In this document: in pieces, positions 1 to 8,861 of the stretch | Numbering within the stretch: position 1 is the first letter of the stretch | How the letters are laid out: every line of letters begins with the position of its first letter | NCBI GenBank assembly: GCA_965243565.1 | Contig: OZ251571.1 | Coordinates: forward strand, 620,001 to 684,000 | DNA length: 64,000 nucleotides | From: CBDEVH01 sp965243565 | Lineage (GTDB): Bacteria; Pseudomonadota; Gammaproteobacteria; Tethybacterales; Persebacteraceae | Direction of reading: 5' to 3' | The notes under the pieces: model-generated | The model's input: only the letters and a program-made list of their open reading frames with translations | The model's database searches: none | What the model was told of the DNA's origin: nothing | Program-made: the position numbers and the translations under genes

Positions 1-1
1 C

Positions 2-1387
2 GCATTGCTTGCCAAACAATGGCGTGCCGAATCCGTACAAGCGATGCTATCGCGTTTGGAATCGCCCGAATTAATTCGTCCTGACGATATTGCCAGCGGT
101 GGACTTATATTAAGTAATGGCAGTCCTTTTTATTGTTTTTCACTCGCACAAGCAAAGGCGATTTTAGATTTACGTTTGGCACGATTGACCGCTATGGAGC
201 GCGATAAAATACAAACTGATTACACCAATATCGTACAAATTATTGTTGATTTACTGATATTACTTGCTGACAACAAAAAGATTGATGCAGTCATCTTAGA
301 CGAATTAACCGACATTAAAAAGCAATTTGGCGAAGAGCGTCGCAGTGAGATTATCGAAGATGAAGGCACTATCGACAACGAACAACTGATTCCACGTGAA
401 GACATGGTTGTTACTTTTTCGCACCGAGGCTATGTTAAACGCCAAGCGGTATCTGATTACCGTACCCAAAGGCGAGGCGGTCGTGGTAAGCAGGCTGCCA
501 CCACGCGTGAAGATGATTTCCTCAGCCAGATATTTGTTGCTAGTACGCACGATTATCTGCTTATTCTCGATAATCGCGGACGTGTCCACTGGAAAAAAGT
601 CTATGAACTACCGCTGGCATCACGTACTAGTAAGGGCAGACCAATCGCTGGCTTATTAGACCTGATTAACGACGAAAAAATACAAACTGTATTGCCACTT
701 GCTAATTTTGAAGGCGAGCGATACGTGGTTATGGTAACCGAAAAAGGCACGATTAAAAAAACACATGTCGAAGCTTTTTCTCGCCCCCGCAAAAAAGGTA
801 TTGCTGCTATCAATCTTGATGACGATGATTCGTTGGTCAGTGCTGCTATTACAACCACCTGCGATAGTATTTTATTATTATCCGACCATGGCAAAGCAGT
901 GCATTTTAAAGAAAGTGACTTACGTACAATGGGTAGGGCTGCCAGAGGCGTGCGCGGCATGAAGATAAAAGATAAGTCCAAAATAGTCTCTATGATTGTT
1001 TTTTCGCCCAACAACCAAGAAAAAGGCGATAACATACTAATTGCCACACAAAAAGGGATGGGCAAACGTACCAATGTTAGCGAGTTTCAGGTTAAAGGGC
1101 GTGGTGGTCTGGGCGTTATTTCTTTGCGTGTGACCGATAAAACGGGCAATGTTATTGGCGCTTGCTTAACCAATGCTGCCGATGATGTTATGCTTATTAC
1201 CGATGGTGGCGTGCTGGTTCGTACGTCCATGCAGTCTATTCGCCGTGCTGGTAGAGCCACACAGGGAGTACGCCTTATTAACCTTGATGACGGCACCAGT
1301 TTGGTTAGTATTGCCAGAATTGTCGAAGTTAAAAACGAAGATGATGATATTGATGGCATTGATGATACTGACGATAGTTTGGTCTAA
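2..1387 (+). CDS. gyrA: DNA gyrase subunit A, C-terminal part (5' truncated by window edge)
   Basis: This is the C-terminal part of gyrase subunit A, which binds and wraps DNA so that the enzyme can introduce negative supercoils. The reading frame is open to the first base, so the catalytic N-terminus lies outside the window. What is visible is the end of the coiled-coil/tower region (DELTDIKKQFGEERRSEI) followed by the beta-pinwheel repeats. The GyrA box QRRGGRG is at 467-487; this motif separates GyrA from topoisomerase IV ParC. The protein ends in an acidic tail rich in Asp (NEDDDIDGIDDTDDSLV), as in many GyrA proteins. A glycosyltransferase follows after 6 nt on the same strand. Confidence 0.97.
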   Translation, partial: ALLAKQWRAESVQAMLSRLESPELIRPDDIASGGLILSNGSPFYCFSLAQAKAILDLRLARLTAMERDKIQTDYTNIVQIIVDLLILLADNKKIDAVILDELTDIKKQFGEERRSEIIEDEGTIDNEQLIPREDMVVTFSHRGYVKRQAVSDYRTQRRGGRGKQAATTREDDFLSQIFVASTHDYLLILDNRGRVHWKKVYELPLASRTSKGRPIAGLLDLINDEKIQTVLPLANFEGERYVVMVTEKGTIKKTHVEAFSRPRKKGIAAINLDDDDSLVSAAITTTCDSILLLSDHGKAVHFKESDLRTMGRAARGVRGMKIKDKSKIVSMIVFSPNNQEKGDNILIATQKGMGKRTNVSEFQVKGRGGLGVISLRVTDKTGNVIGACLTNAADDVMLITDGGVLVRTSMQSIRRAGRATQGVRLINLDDGTSLVSIARIVEVKNEDDDIDGIDDTDDSLV

Positions 1388-1393
1388 CAAAAA

Positions 1394-2491
1394 ATGTCAG
1401 CTGTGATAGTTAGTATAGTTGTTCCAACTTATCTTGAAGCAGAAAATATTCCGCATCTTTGCCGTAAAATTGATCAAGAACTCACCGCTGCATCGTTGTC
1501 ATACGAAATTATTATTTCTGATGACGATTCTCAAGATGGTACGGTTGACATCTGTAACAGTTTACGCGATGACGAAAATCTACCAGTAACGTTATTACAC
1601 CGTACTCAAAATCGTGGCTTATCACCTGCTGTTGTTGATGGAATTGCTATAGCCAAAGGCGATGTAATAGTCGTTATGGATGCTGATTTATCGCATCCCC
1701 CGCAAAAAATACCCGAAATTGCCCGTTTATTAATCAGCGGCGAAGCGCGTTTTGTTGTTGGCTCACGTTATGTGGAAGGTGGCAGAATCGATGATAACTG
1801 GCCGTTATGGCGGCGTTTAAACTCACTGGCGGCGACGCTGCCTGCGCGTTATATCGTGCCTCTGGCCGACCCAATGTCTGGCTTTTTTGGTTTGTGTCGC
1901 AAAGATGTTCCTGCCGCAGAAGATTTGTCTCCCATCGGCTATAAAATTGGTTTAGAGCTTTGCGTTAAAGGATGTTTTACCAAAGCCGAAGTTGCCGAAG
2001 TCTCTATTAGTTTTAGCGATCGTCTGCACGGTGCCAGCAAGATGAATTTTCGCGAACAGCTGAACTACTTGCGACATTTACGGCGGTTGTATCACTATCG
2101 TTTTCCCCGTCCAATGGAGATATTCCAATTTATAATAGTTGGTGGCTGTGGATTAATAGTCGATTTAATAACGTATGGTCTATTGCTCGTATTGGGGTTG
2201 CCGCACTTGCTTGCCCGTGGTCTCGCCTATTGGCCTGCTGTTACCTTCAATTGGTTTTTTAATCGCATTATGACTTTTAAAGAACGCCCAAAAACCCCGC
2301 CTTTAAAACAATGGGTTACCTACGCTGGCAGCAGTGGAGTTGGGTTTTTGCTAAATTGGGGGACTTACGCATTACTCACCACCACTATGGAATTTTTTGA
2401 AACTTATCTTGTGCTTGCACTGTTTGTAGGTGTGCTTGTTGGAATGGTATTTAATTTTTTGATGGCAAGTAATATCATATTTAAACAATAA
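1394..2491 (+). CDS. GT2 polyprenyl-phosphate glycosyltransferase fused to GtrA-like membrane domain
   Basis: The N-terminal ~230 residues form a family 2 glycosyltransferase of the dolichol-phosphate mannose synthase type. They carry VVPTYLEAENI near the start, DDDSQDGT at residues 43-50 and the metal-binding DAD at 96-98. The C-terminal ~120 residues have about four hydrophobic segments and match GtrA-like domains, which are thought to move lipid-linked sugars across the inner membrane. Family members typically make a polyprenyl-phosphate sugar for glycan or lipid modification; the actual sugar and acceptor cannot be read from sequence. It starts 6 nt after gyrA without a clear ribosome binding site and is followed 14 nt later by azlC. 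Confidence 0.85.
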   Translation: MSAVIVSIVVPTYLEAENIPHLCRKIDQELTAASLSYEIIISDDDSQDGTVDICNSLRDDENLPVTLLHRTQNRGLSPAVVDGIAIAKGDVIVVMDADLSHPPQKIPEIARLLISGEARFVVGSRYVEGGRIDDNWPLWRRLNSLAATLPARYIVPLADPMSGFFGLCRKDVPAAEDLSPIGYKIGLELCVKGCFTKAEVAEVSISFSDRLHGASKMNFREQLNYLRHLRRLYHYRFPRPMEIFQFIIVGGCGLIVDLITYGLLLVLGLPHLLARGLAYWPAVTFNWFFNRIMTFKERPKTPPLKQWVTYAGSSGVGFLLNWGTYALLTTTMEFFETYLVLALFVGVLVGMVFNFLMASNIIFKQ

Positions 2492-2505
2492 CCATTTTTG
2501 TCAAA

Positions 2506-3231
2506 ATGGTGCTTCCCATTAAATCCGACCAATTAGAAACAATCGTTAGCGGTATCCGCTGTAGTATCCCCATTGTTTTAGGCTATTTGCCCATTGGTTT
2601 TGCCACTGGTATTGTCGGCGGGCAAGCCGGGCTGTCTGCTCTTGAAATAATCTGCTTATCATTGCTACTGTATGCTGGGTCTGCTCAATTTGTTTTTGCC
2701 ACATTATTGGGGGCAGGGGCGGGGCTGCAAACTATTGTTGTCACTGTTTTTTTGGTGAATTTTCGTTATTTTTTGTATTCCACCGTTTTGGCACAAAAAC
2801 TAAAAAAAATCGCTCTGCGGTATCGCATTGCCATTGGCGCACAGCTAACTGACGAAAGTTTTTCTGTCAGTTGTGCCGTTCATCCGCATAATTTTGCCCG
2901 AGCAAGAGGGATGATTGCACTGAACGCAACGTCTTATTTTTCGTGGGTGATTGGCTCAATCATGGGGGCGATTATAGGCAGGCAACCCATTATGGAAAAT
3001 CTTGGTGCAGAGTTTTTATTGGTTACAATGTTTGCAGCTTTACTAATGATTAACATAAATGGTAATTGCCATAAAATAAAACAGATTGTTGTTTTGCTGA
3101 TTGCTGCTGTTTTAATAGTCGGTCTTGAATTATGGCATTCTCATCCATTAAATATCGTTGTTGTTACCGTCGTTGCCGCCACTTTGGCAGTGATGGTTTT
3201 GGCAAACGATACCGTAGAGATAGATAAATAA
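2506..3231 (+). CDS. azlC: AzlC family branched-chain amino acid exporter, large subunit
   Basis: This is a 241-residue hydrophobic inner-membrane protein of the AzlC family. It shows the family's N-terminal pattern (IPIVLGYLPIGFATGIVGGQ) and a run of transmembrane helices. With its small partner AzlD it exports branched-chain amino acids or analogues. The pairing is explicit here: the azlC stop and azlD start share a base (TAATG at 3229-3233), indicating translational coupling. The exported substrate is not determinable from sequence. Confidence 0.9.
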   Translation: MVLPIKSDQLETIVSGIRCSIPIVLGYLPIGFATGIVGGQAGLSALEIICLSLLLYAGSAQFVFATLLGAGAGLQTIVVTVFLVNFRYFLYSTVLAQKLKKIALRYRIAIGAQLTDESFSVSCAVHPHNFARARGMIALNATSYFSWVIGSIMGAIIGRQPIMENLGAEFLLVTMFAALLMININGNCHKIKQIVVLLIAAVLIVGLELWHSHPLNIVVVTVVAATLAVMVLANDTVEIDK

Positions 3232-3557
3232 TGGAAGTCCGTGCCGAAATACTAATTTTAATACTGCTTTGTATGGCGGTTACCGTTATCCCTCGCATTA
3301 TGCCAATGGTGTTGGTTAATAAACTAAAATTACCCAAGTGGTTTTTATTGTGGCTAGAATATGTACCAGTTGCTGTGTTGTCAGCACTATTTTTTAAAGA
3401 AGTTTTATTGCTAAACGGCGAGATGCGGGCATGGGATGATCCATTTTTAATTGCTGGTTTGCTTGCTTTGGGTATCGCCTTTATTGTGCGTAATATATTC
3501 CTTACCGTATTAATCGGTATGGGTTGTTATGTCCTTATTAAATATTTATTAAATTAA
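3231..3557 (+). CDS. azlD: AzlD family exporter small subunit
   Basis: This 108-residue protein has three to four predicted membrane helices and matches AzlD, the small obligate partner of AzlC. The motif VTVIPRIMPM and the C-terminal GIAFIVRNIFLTVLIG segment are typical. Its start overlaps the azlC stop by one base. A strong hairpin lies directly behind the gene, marking the end of the transcription unit that appears to begin upstream of the glycosyltransferase or gyrA. Confidence 0.88.
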   Translation: MEVRAEILILILLCMAVTVIPRIMPMVLVNKLKLPKWFLLWLEYVPVAVLSALFFKEVLLLNGEMRAWDDPFLIAGLLALGIAFIVRNIFLTVLIGMGCYVLIKYLLN

Positions 3558-3580
3558 TAAAGAGCGGCAGGCTCTTTATT
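3556..3580. terminator. Bidirectional intrinsic terminator between azlD and gcvP
   Basis: A perfect 10-bp inverted repeat (AATAAAGAGC / GCTCTTTATT) with a 5-nt loop GGCAG lies between the convergent ends of azlD and gcvP. Each arm ends in A/T-rich sequence, so it can serve both strands. Confidence 0.8.
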
Positions 3581-3589
3581 TTAAATAAT

Positions 3590-6430
3590 TTATTCTGCTA
3601 AGTCTTCTAGGGGAGGACAGCTGCAAACCAAGTTTCTATCACCAAAGGCGGCGTCAATACGGGCAATGGGTGGCCAATATTTGTCGTTTTTAACCCATGG
3701 CAGTGGGTAGACTGCTTGACTACGCGAATAAGGGTAGTTCCAGTCATCGCTCACGACCTCTTGTGCGGTGTGTGGGGCATTAACCAAAGGGTTGTTATCC
3801 TTTGGCCAGTCATTGGCTTCGATTTTTTCGACTTCATTGGCTATTTGTAGTAGTGCATCGCAGAATCGATCGATTTCTCCTTTGCACTCGGATTCGGTTG
3901 GCTCAATCATCATCGCACCAGCAACAGGCCATGATACGGTGGGTGCATGAAAACCAAAGTCCATTAAACGCTTGGCAATGTCATCGACTGTGATGTTGGC
4001 TCTTTTTTTGTAATCACGCATATCAACAATGCATTCATGTGCCACAAAACCACCATCACCAATAAAATAAGGGGTGAATTTTTTTGATAGTCGGTTGGAT
4101 AGGTAATTGGCATTAAGGAGCGCGGTGAGTGTTGCTCTACGCAAACCGCTTTTACCCATTAACCGAATATACAACCATGGAATAATGTTAATGAGTGCAG
4201 ACCCATAAGGTGCTTGCGAAATAACGCCGCAACTTTTGCCAGATGCTGATGGCTCCATGGGATGATCAGGAAGGTAGTCAATAAGGTGCCCACTAACGAC
4301 TATGGGACCCATGCCCGGACCGCCACCACCGTGTGGAATACAAAATGTTTTGTGTAGGTTAATGTGCATAACATCAGGGCCACATTTGCCGGGCTGACAG
4401 ACACCAACCAATGCGTTTAAGTTGGCACCGTCCATATAGACTTGTCCGCCGATTTTGTGAACGCTGTCACAGATTTGTCGTAGTGCACTGCCAAAGACGC
4501 CGCAGGTTGAAGGATAAGTGAGCATGAGGGCAGCAACATTGTCACCGTGTTCGCTTAGTTTTTGTTGAAGGCTGTCTAGTGAGACTTGTCCAACGTTGTC
4601 GATTTCGAGGGCGATGACTTTCATGCCTGCCATAACGGCACTGGCGGCGTTGGTGCCGTGTGCTGATTTGGGAATTAGGCAGATGTTGCGGTGTGATTCG
4701 CCTTTGTCTTTTAGATAGGAGCGAATGGTTAATAAGCCGGCGTATTCGCCTTGAGCACCAGCATTGGGCTGTAGGCTAGCGGCGTCAAAGCCCGTTATTT
4801 TGCATAATAAACTGGCTAAGTCGTTGTGTAATAAACGGTAGCCTTCGGTTTGATCTGCAGGGGCAAAAGGGTGAATATTGGTGAATTGAGGCCATGAGAT
4901 TGGTTCCATTTCAATAGCAGCGTTTAGCTTCATCGTGCATGAACCAAGTGGAATCATCGAGCGGTTTAATGAGATGTCTTTTTCGGCAAGCGATCTTAAG
5001 TAACGCAACATTTTTTGTTCGGTATGATGCGTGTTAAAACTGGGGTGCATTAAAAATTTTGAATTGCGTTTTAGTGATAACGGTATGGCGTTGTTTTCAA
5101 TAATGTTTTCAAATTCAATGGCATCGTTAACAAAGGAATCTAAAACAGCGGTGATGTTTTTGGTGTTGGTGGTTTCGTCAACACTAATGCCAACGCCATC
5201 GGCGGCTTGGTAGAGGTTGACGCCTTTTTCGAGTGCAGATTGAATAATCTTGGCAGCATCGTCGGTTTTAATAAAGAGCGAACCAAAATAATGCTTTTGA
5301 GTGGCTATATAACCAAGCGATTTTAGCCCACTGGCTAGTTTTTCGGTTAAGTGTTGCACTCTTAAGGCAATGGCGTGGATGCGTTTGGGTCCGTGATATA
5401 CCGCAAAAGCGGCCGTCAACATGGCGGGTAGTGCTTGTGCTGTGCAGATATTACTTGTGGCTTTTTCGCGGCGAATGTGTTGCTCGCGTGATTGTAGTGA
5501 TAAGCGATACGCAACATTGCCGTGCTTGTCTTTAGAGACACCGACAATACGTCCGGGTACTCGCATTTTAAATTTTTCGCGGAAGGCGATAAATCCCGGA
5601 TGAGGACCGCCTGCTCCCATTGGCAAACCAAATCGTTGTGCAGAACCAACCGCTACATCGGCACCCATTTCACCGGGTGTTTTTATGAGGCTTAGGGCAA
5701 GTAAGTCGGTTGTGCAAGCGACCAATATGTTTTTGGCTTGTAATTGGTTTATTAATCCGCTGTAGTCTGCGATTTTACCATCGGCACCGGGGTAGGATAT
5801 TAACGCTCCAAATGCGTTGTCAACGGTGGTGAAGTCTTCGGTATCAATGACTTTTATTTTAATACCGAGTGGTTCGGCACGGGTTTGAATGACGGCGATG
5901 GTTTGTGGAAACGAATTTTTATCGATTAAAAAAGTATCGGCTTCAGATTTACATTCTCTAAAGAATAATCCCATTGCTTCTGCCGCTGCGGTGGATTCGT
6001 CCAATAACGATGCGCCTGCCATTGGCATTCCGGTCATGTCGGCTACCATGGTCTGAAAATTCATCAACATTTCGAGTCGCCCTTGTGCGATTTCGGGTTG
6101 ATACGGTGTGTAGGCGGTGTACCATGCAGGGTCTTCAAATAGTTTGCGGTGAATAATGGCGGGCATATCCGAGCCGTAATAGCCCAAGCCTATCATGTTG
6201 GTGAGGGTTTTATTGCGCTTGGCAAAACTATATAAAATAGATTGCACGCGGCGTTCGGGAATACCCTCGCCAATATCGGGTGCTTCAGATCGAATGTCGG
6301 CAGGGATTGCCTGCATCATGTCTTCAAGTTCGTTAAGCCCAAGTGTTTTGAGCATTTCATATTCTTCAGATTTTGATAAGCCGCAATGACGGTCGGCAAA
6401 GACGCATAAATCTAGTAGTTTATTGGACAT
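3590..6430 (-). CDS. gcvP: Glycine dehydrogenase (decarboxylating), P protein
   Basis: This is the P protein of the glycine cleavage system. It decarboxylates glycine using pyridoxal phosphate and passes the aminomethyl group to the lipoyl arm of GcvH. At 946 residues it is the full-length single-chain form in which both halves are fused. The cofactor lysine is in NLHKTFCIPHGGGGPG at about residue 694, followed by the glycine-rich loop. It is the last gene of gcvT-gcvH-gcvP, starting 5 nt after the gcvH stop, and ends at the shared terminator with azlD. Confidence 0.98.
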   Translation of the reverse strand: MSNKLLDLCVFADRHCGLSKSEEYEMLKTLGLNELEDMMQAIPADIRSEAPDIGEGIPERRVQSILYSFAKRNKTLTNMIGLGYYGSDMPAIIHRKLFEDPAWYTAYTPYQPEIAQGRLEMLMNFQTMVADMTGMPMAGASLLDESTAAAEAMGLFFRECKSEADTFLIDKNSFPQTIAVIQTRAEPLGIKIKVIDTEDFTTVDNAFGALISYPGADGKIADYSGLINQLQAKNILVACTTDLLALSLIKTPGEMGADVAVGSAQRFGLPMGAGGPHPGFIAFREKFKMRVPGRIVGVSKDKHGNVAYRLSLQSREQHIRREKATSNICTAQALPAMLTAAFAVYHGPKRIHAIALRVQHLTEKLASGLKSLGYIATQKHYFGSLFIKTDDAAKIIQSALEKGVNLYQAADGVGISVDETTNTKNITAVLDSFVNDAIEFENIIENNAIPLSLKRNSKFLMHPSFNTHHTEQKMLRYLRSLAEKDISLNRSMIPLGSCTMKLNAAIEMEPISWPQFTNIHPFAPADQTEGYRLLHNDLASLLCKITGFDAASLQPNAGAQGEYAGLLTIRSYLKDKGESHRNICLIPKSAHGTNAASAVMAGMKVIALEIDNVGQVSLDSLQQKLSEHGDNVAALMLTYPSTCGVFGSALRQICDSVHKIGGQVYMDGANLNALVGVCQPGKCGPDVMHINLHKTFCIPHGGGGPGMGPIVVSGHLIDYLPDHPMEPSASGKSCGVISQAPYGSALINIIPWLYIRLMGKSGLRRATLTALLNANYLSNRLSKKFTPYFIGDGGFVAHECIVDMRDYKKRANITVDDIAKRLMDFGFHAPTVSWPVAGAMMIEPTESECKGEIDRFCDALLQIANEVEKIEANDWPKDNNPLVNAPHTAQEVVSDDWNYPYSRSQAVYPLPWVKNDKYWPPIARIDAAFGDRNLVCSCPPLEDLAE

Positions 6431-6435
6431 GGCGG

Positions 6436-6813
6436 TTACGATTCTAAGCCGCTTATGTATTCTTCGTAAGCGGCTTTGTCCATAAATGAATCTAAATTAG
6501 GGTCTGCTATAGCAGACATTTTCCATAACCAACCATCCGTCTCGGCTGATGTGTTTACCAGCTCTGGTGCATCTTCGATAGCGAGGTTAATGTCAGTAAT
6601 AGTGCCTTCAAAAGGGCAATAGATGTCGCTGGCGGCTTTGACTGATTCGATGACGGCACAGTTGTCGCCTTTGTTATAGACCTTGTCTTTGTCGGGCATT
6701 TCGACCATCACAACATCACCTAGTAGTGATTGTGCAAAGTCGCTGATGCCAATAATATAAGAGTCGCCATCGGCTTCAATCCATTCGTGGGTAGTGGTGT
6801 ATTTTTTTGTCAT
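6436..6813 (-). CDS. gcvH: Glycine cleavage system H protein
   Basis: GcvH is the lipoylated shuttle of the glycine cleavage system. The lipoyl-attachment lysine is Lys59 in VIESVKAASD, in the usual place between two beta strands. The ATG at 6813 (MTKKYTTTHEW) is preferred over an in-frame TTG five codons upstream because it has an AGGA about 8 nt ahead and gives the standard length of 125 residues. It lies between gcvT (15 nt upstream) and gcvP (5 nt downstream). Confidence 0.97.
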   Translation of the reverse strand: MTKKYTTTHEWIEADGDSYIIGISDFAQSLLGDVVMVEMPDKDKVYNKGDNCAVIESVKAASDIYCPFEGTITDINLAIEDAPELVNTSAETDGWLWKMSAIADPNLDSFMDKAAYEEYISGLES

Positions 6814-6828
6814 ATTTTTTTCCTGCAA

Positions 6829-7914
6829 TTATTTGGTATGTTTGTAATTATGTGGAACAAAGGGTAGTGATGTCTTGTGGCAAGGGATGAATTTTCCTCG
6901 AACACTGGCTGTTAAGGGGATATCAATATAAGCGGTATCAACATAACCCATGGCAATAGGAACGCCTAAACTTGGAGAGTGACAGCCGCTGGTAACTTTA
7001 CCAACATGAGTGTCTCCTGCAAATAACGGTGATTGTGCACGGACTGGTATTTTGCCTTCTGGTAATAACCCTATTAACTTTTTGTCAGTCCCATTGGCTT
7101 GTTGTGTGCGTATTTTGTCAGCCCCTCGGTAGTCGGTGCTGTCGCGTCTGTGCTTGGCAATAGCCCATAGCAAGCCGGCTTCGATGGGGCTTGTTGTGTC
7201 GTTGAGATCATTGCCATACAAGCATAAACCTGCCTCAAGCCGTAGGGAATCACGCGCACCCAAACCCGCTGGTAGTACGTCATCGTATGCCATAAAAAGA
7301 TCAATAATAGCATTGACTTGTGTATTGGCAACGGCGATTTCAAAGCCGTCTTCGCCTGTATAACCACAACGGTTAATACGACATTCTGTGCCGTTGATGA
7401 GACACCATATTCCTTGCATAAATGCGAGCGATGAGGTGGCGGGGGCGATGGTGTTCATAATTGATTCTGCGAGTGGCCCCTGCAAAGCAAAAAGGGCGTA
7501 GTCGTCAAGAATTTTTAGATGGGTATTATTATTCAACGCCGTTTTGATATGGTCAATATCAACTGCTTTACGAGAGGCATTAACCACCATATAATAACCG
7601 CGTTTCCCGTCATTAGAAATAATGCAATCATCAACGATGCCGCCGCCGTCGTTGAGTATAAATGTGTATTTTGAAGCACCTTCGGCAATGCTGGTAATGT
7701 CGGCAGGGACAATGGCATTGAGTAAATGTGCCGAACTGGTATCAATAATAAGCTGTCCCATGTGGGATACATCAAACACTGACGCTTTTTGACGGGTGTG
7801 TAGGTGTTCTGCCAATAACCCTCCTTTTTTGTAGCTAAGGGGTAGGTCATAACCAAAAAAATCGACTATTTTTGCGTCCCATTTTTGGTGAAAATTATAT
7901 AAGGCTGTTTTCAT
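6829..7914 (-). CDS. gcvT: Aminomethyltransferase, glycine cleavage T protein
   Basis: GcvT transfers the methylene group from aminomethyl-lipoyl-GcvH to tetrahydrofolate, releasing ammonia and 5,10-methylene-THF. The 361-residue protein has the family's folate-binding N-terminal motif (FDVSHMGQL), NRCGYTGEDGFEI in the middle and the C-terminal GCV_T_C barrel. It is the first gene of gcvTHP. I saw no glycine riboswitch in the short space upstream. FolD, which processes the C1 product, is encoded at 25972-26805. Confidence 0.97.
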   Translation of the reverse strand: MKTALYNFHQKWDAKIVDFFGYDLPLSYKKGGLLAEHLHTRQKASVFDVSHMGQLIIDTSSAHLLNAIVPADITSIAEGASKYTFILNDGGGIVDDCIISNDGKRGYYMVVNASRKAVDIDHIKTALNNNTHLKILDDYALFALQGPLAESIMNTIAPATSSLAFMQGIWCLINGTECRINRCGYTGEDGFEIAVANTQVNAIIDLFMAYDDVLPAGLGARDSLRLEAGLCLYGNDLNDTTSPIEAGLLWAIAKHRRDSTDYRGADKIRTQQANGTDKKLIGLLPEGKIPVRAQSPLFAGDTHVGKVTSGCHSPSLGVPIAMGYVDTAYIDIPLTASVRGKFIPCHKTSLPFVPHNYKHTK

Positions 7915-7983
7915 TTGTTTTTGTCTGTGTAAGACGACTATTTTACCATATTTACCGAAAACGGTGGGAATGGAGCAAAGGGC

Positions 7984-8847
7984 TTATTGTGGCTGATTGT
8001 TTTCCCAGTCGCAAAGTTTTTTATCATGGTTAATGCACGATCGAAACAAACGGGTAAGTGGGGGCGAAGATAAGCAGTCGCAGTTGGGAGCCCCTTTTGT
8101 CTGTGTGGGATGAATGGTGCGTATTTCAAAAGAATAACGCGTGAGTGAGGTTTTGTTTGGCACCGATGAATGCAATTGAGCTGCCGAAAAAGCGAGTAAA
8201 TCATTGCAGTCTATTTTTACCAAATGTGATGGGGTAGTGGGGGTTTCTGTGGCAAATGGTACTGAAGGGTAAGTGGCGGCTTTGCCGGTTGCTTGGGTTT
8301 GCTTACGGTGTGCTAAAAATTCCTCAAATGACCAATCACCTGTTGTATTTTTCAATGGTTTTTGCCAGTAATCGGGAAAAAATTGCATGGTCCGTCCGTT
8401 TGCCAGTGGGTAAATGGGTGCCCACCAGTTAATTTGTGTTTGAATGCCCGTGCCCCAGGTGTCACGGTGGACTTTAACCAACGAGCGAAAACCGCCTTGA
8501 TGAGTGGATATAGGTGGTGCGATACGCAGCCCTAAAGTGTCCCAATACAAATCTTTATGGTCAATGCCAAAAGACTGTAACCAATTAATAAATAATCCTC
8601 GATAAAAAGGCGTGTTAAAAGAATCTTGTGCTTTTTTTGCTCGTAGTAAGAAGTCGTCTTTTGGGTATAAGCGGTGAGCAATGGTTGGGTTGTCACATTC
8701 AAATATGTTACAACATAAATCACGGGCGGCGGCAATAAGGGTGTTTTCACTGCTTGAAAATTGTATTATCTTGCCAGTAAAAACCGCCGTGCTTAGCTGA
8801 AGATAATTGATTTTTTTATTAATTATATTGGTGTTGATTAATCTCAT
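7984..8847 (-). CDS. Putative 2OG-Fe(II)-type double-stranded beta-helix oxygenase, function unknown
   Basis: I do not recognise a characterised family with confidence. The 287-residue protein has the arrangement of an Fe(II)/2-oxoglutarate oxygenase. A candidate H-x-D pair is in KVHRDTWG (His127, Asp129), a candidate distal His in SAAQLHSSVPN (His226), and an Arg follows about 11 residues later (Arg237, or Arg243 in FEIRTI) that could bind the 2OG carboxylate. The C-terminus is Cys-rich. It sits 14 nt behind dprA and about 70 nt ahead of gcvT on the same strand. Phytanoyl-CoA dioxygenase or an amino-acid hydroxylase relative are alternatives; the substrate is unknown. Confidence 0.5.
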   Translation of the reverse strand: MRLINTNIINKKINYLQLSTAVFTGKIIQFSSSENTLIAAARDLCCNIFECDNPTIAHRLYPKDDFLLRAKKAQDSFNTPFYRGLFINWLQSFGIDHKDLYWDTLGLRIAPPISTHQGGFRSLVKVHRDTWGTGIQTQINWWAPIYPLANGRTMQFFPDYWQKPLKNTTGDWSFEEFLAHRKQTQATGKAATYPSVPFATETPTTPSHLVKIDCNDLLAFSAAQLHSSVPNKTSLTRYSFEIRTIHPTQTKGAPNCDCLSSPPLTRLFRSCINHDKKLCDWENNQPQ

Positions 8848-8861
8848 GTTCGTTTTTTTAT

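Noticed and set aside
220..1359. Several reading frames of 60-157 codons opposite gyrA
   Set aside because: They are antisense shadows of a well-conserved gene and show no protein family signal.
3590..7914. Glycine riboswitch ahead of gcvT
   Set aside because: The space between gcvT and its upstream neighbour is about 70 nt, too short for a tandem glycine aptamer, and no conserved core was seen.
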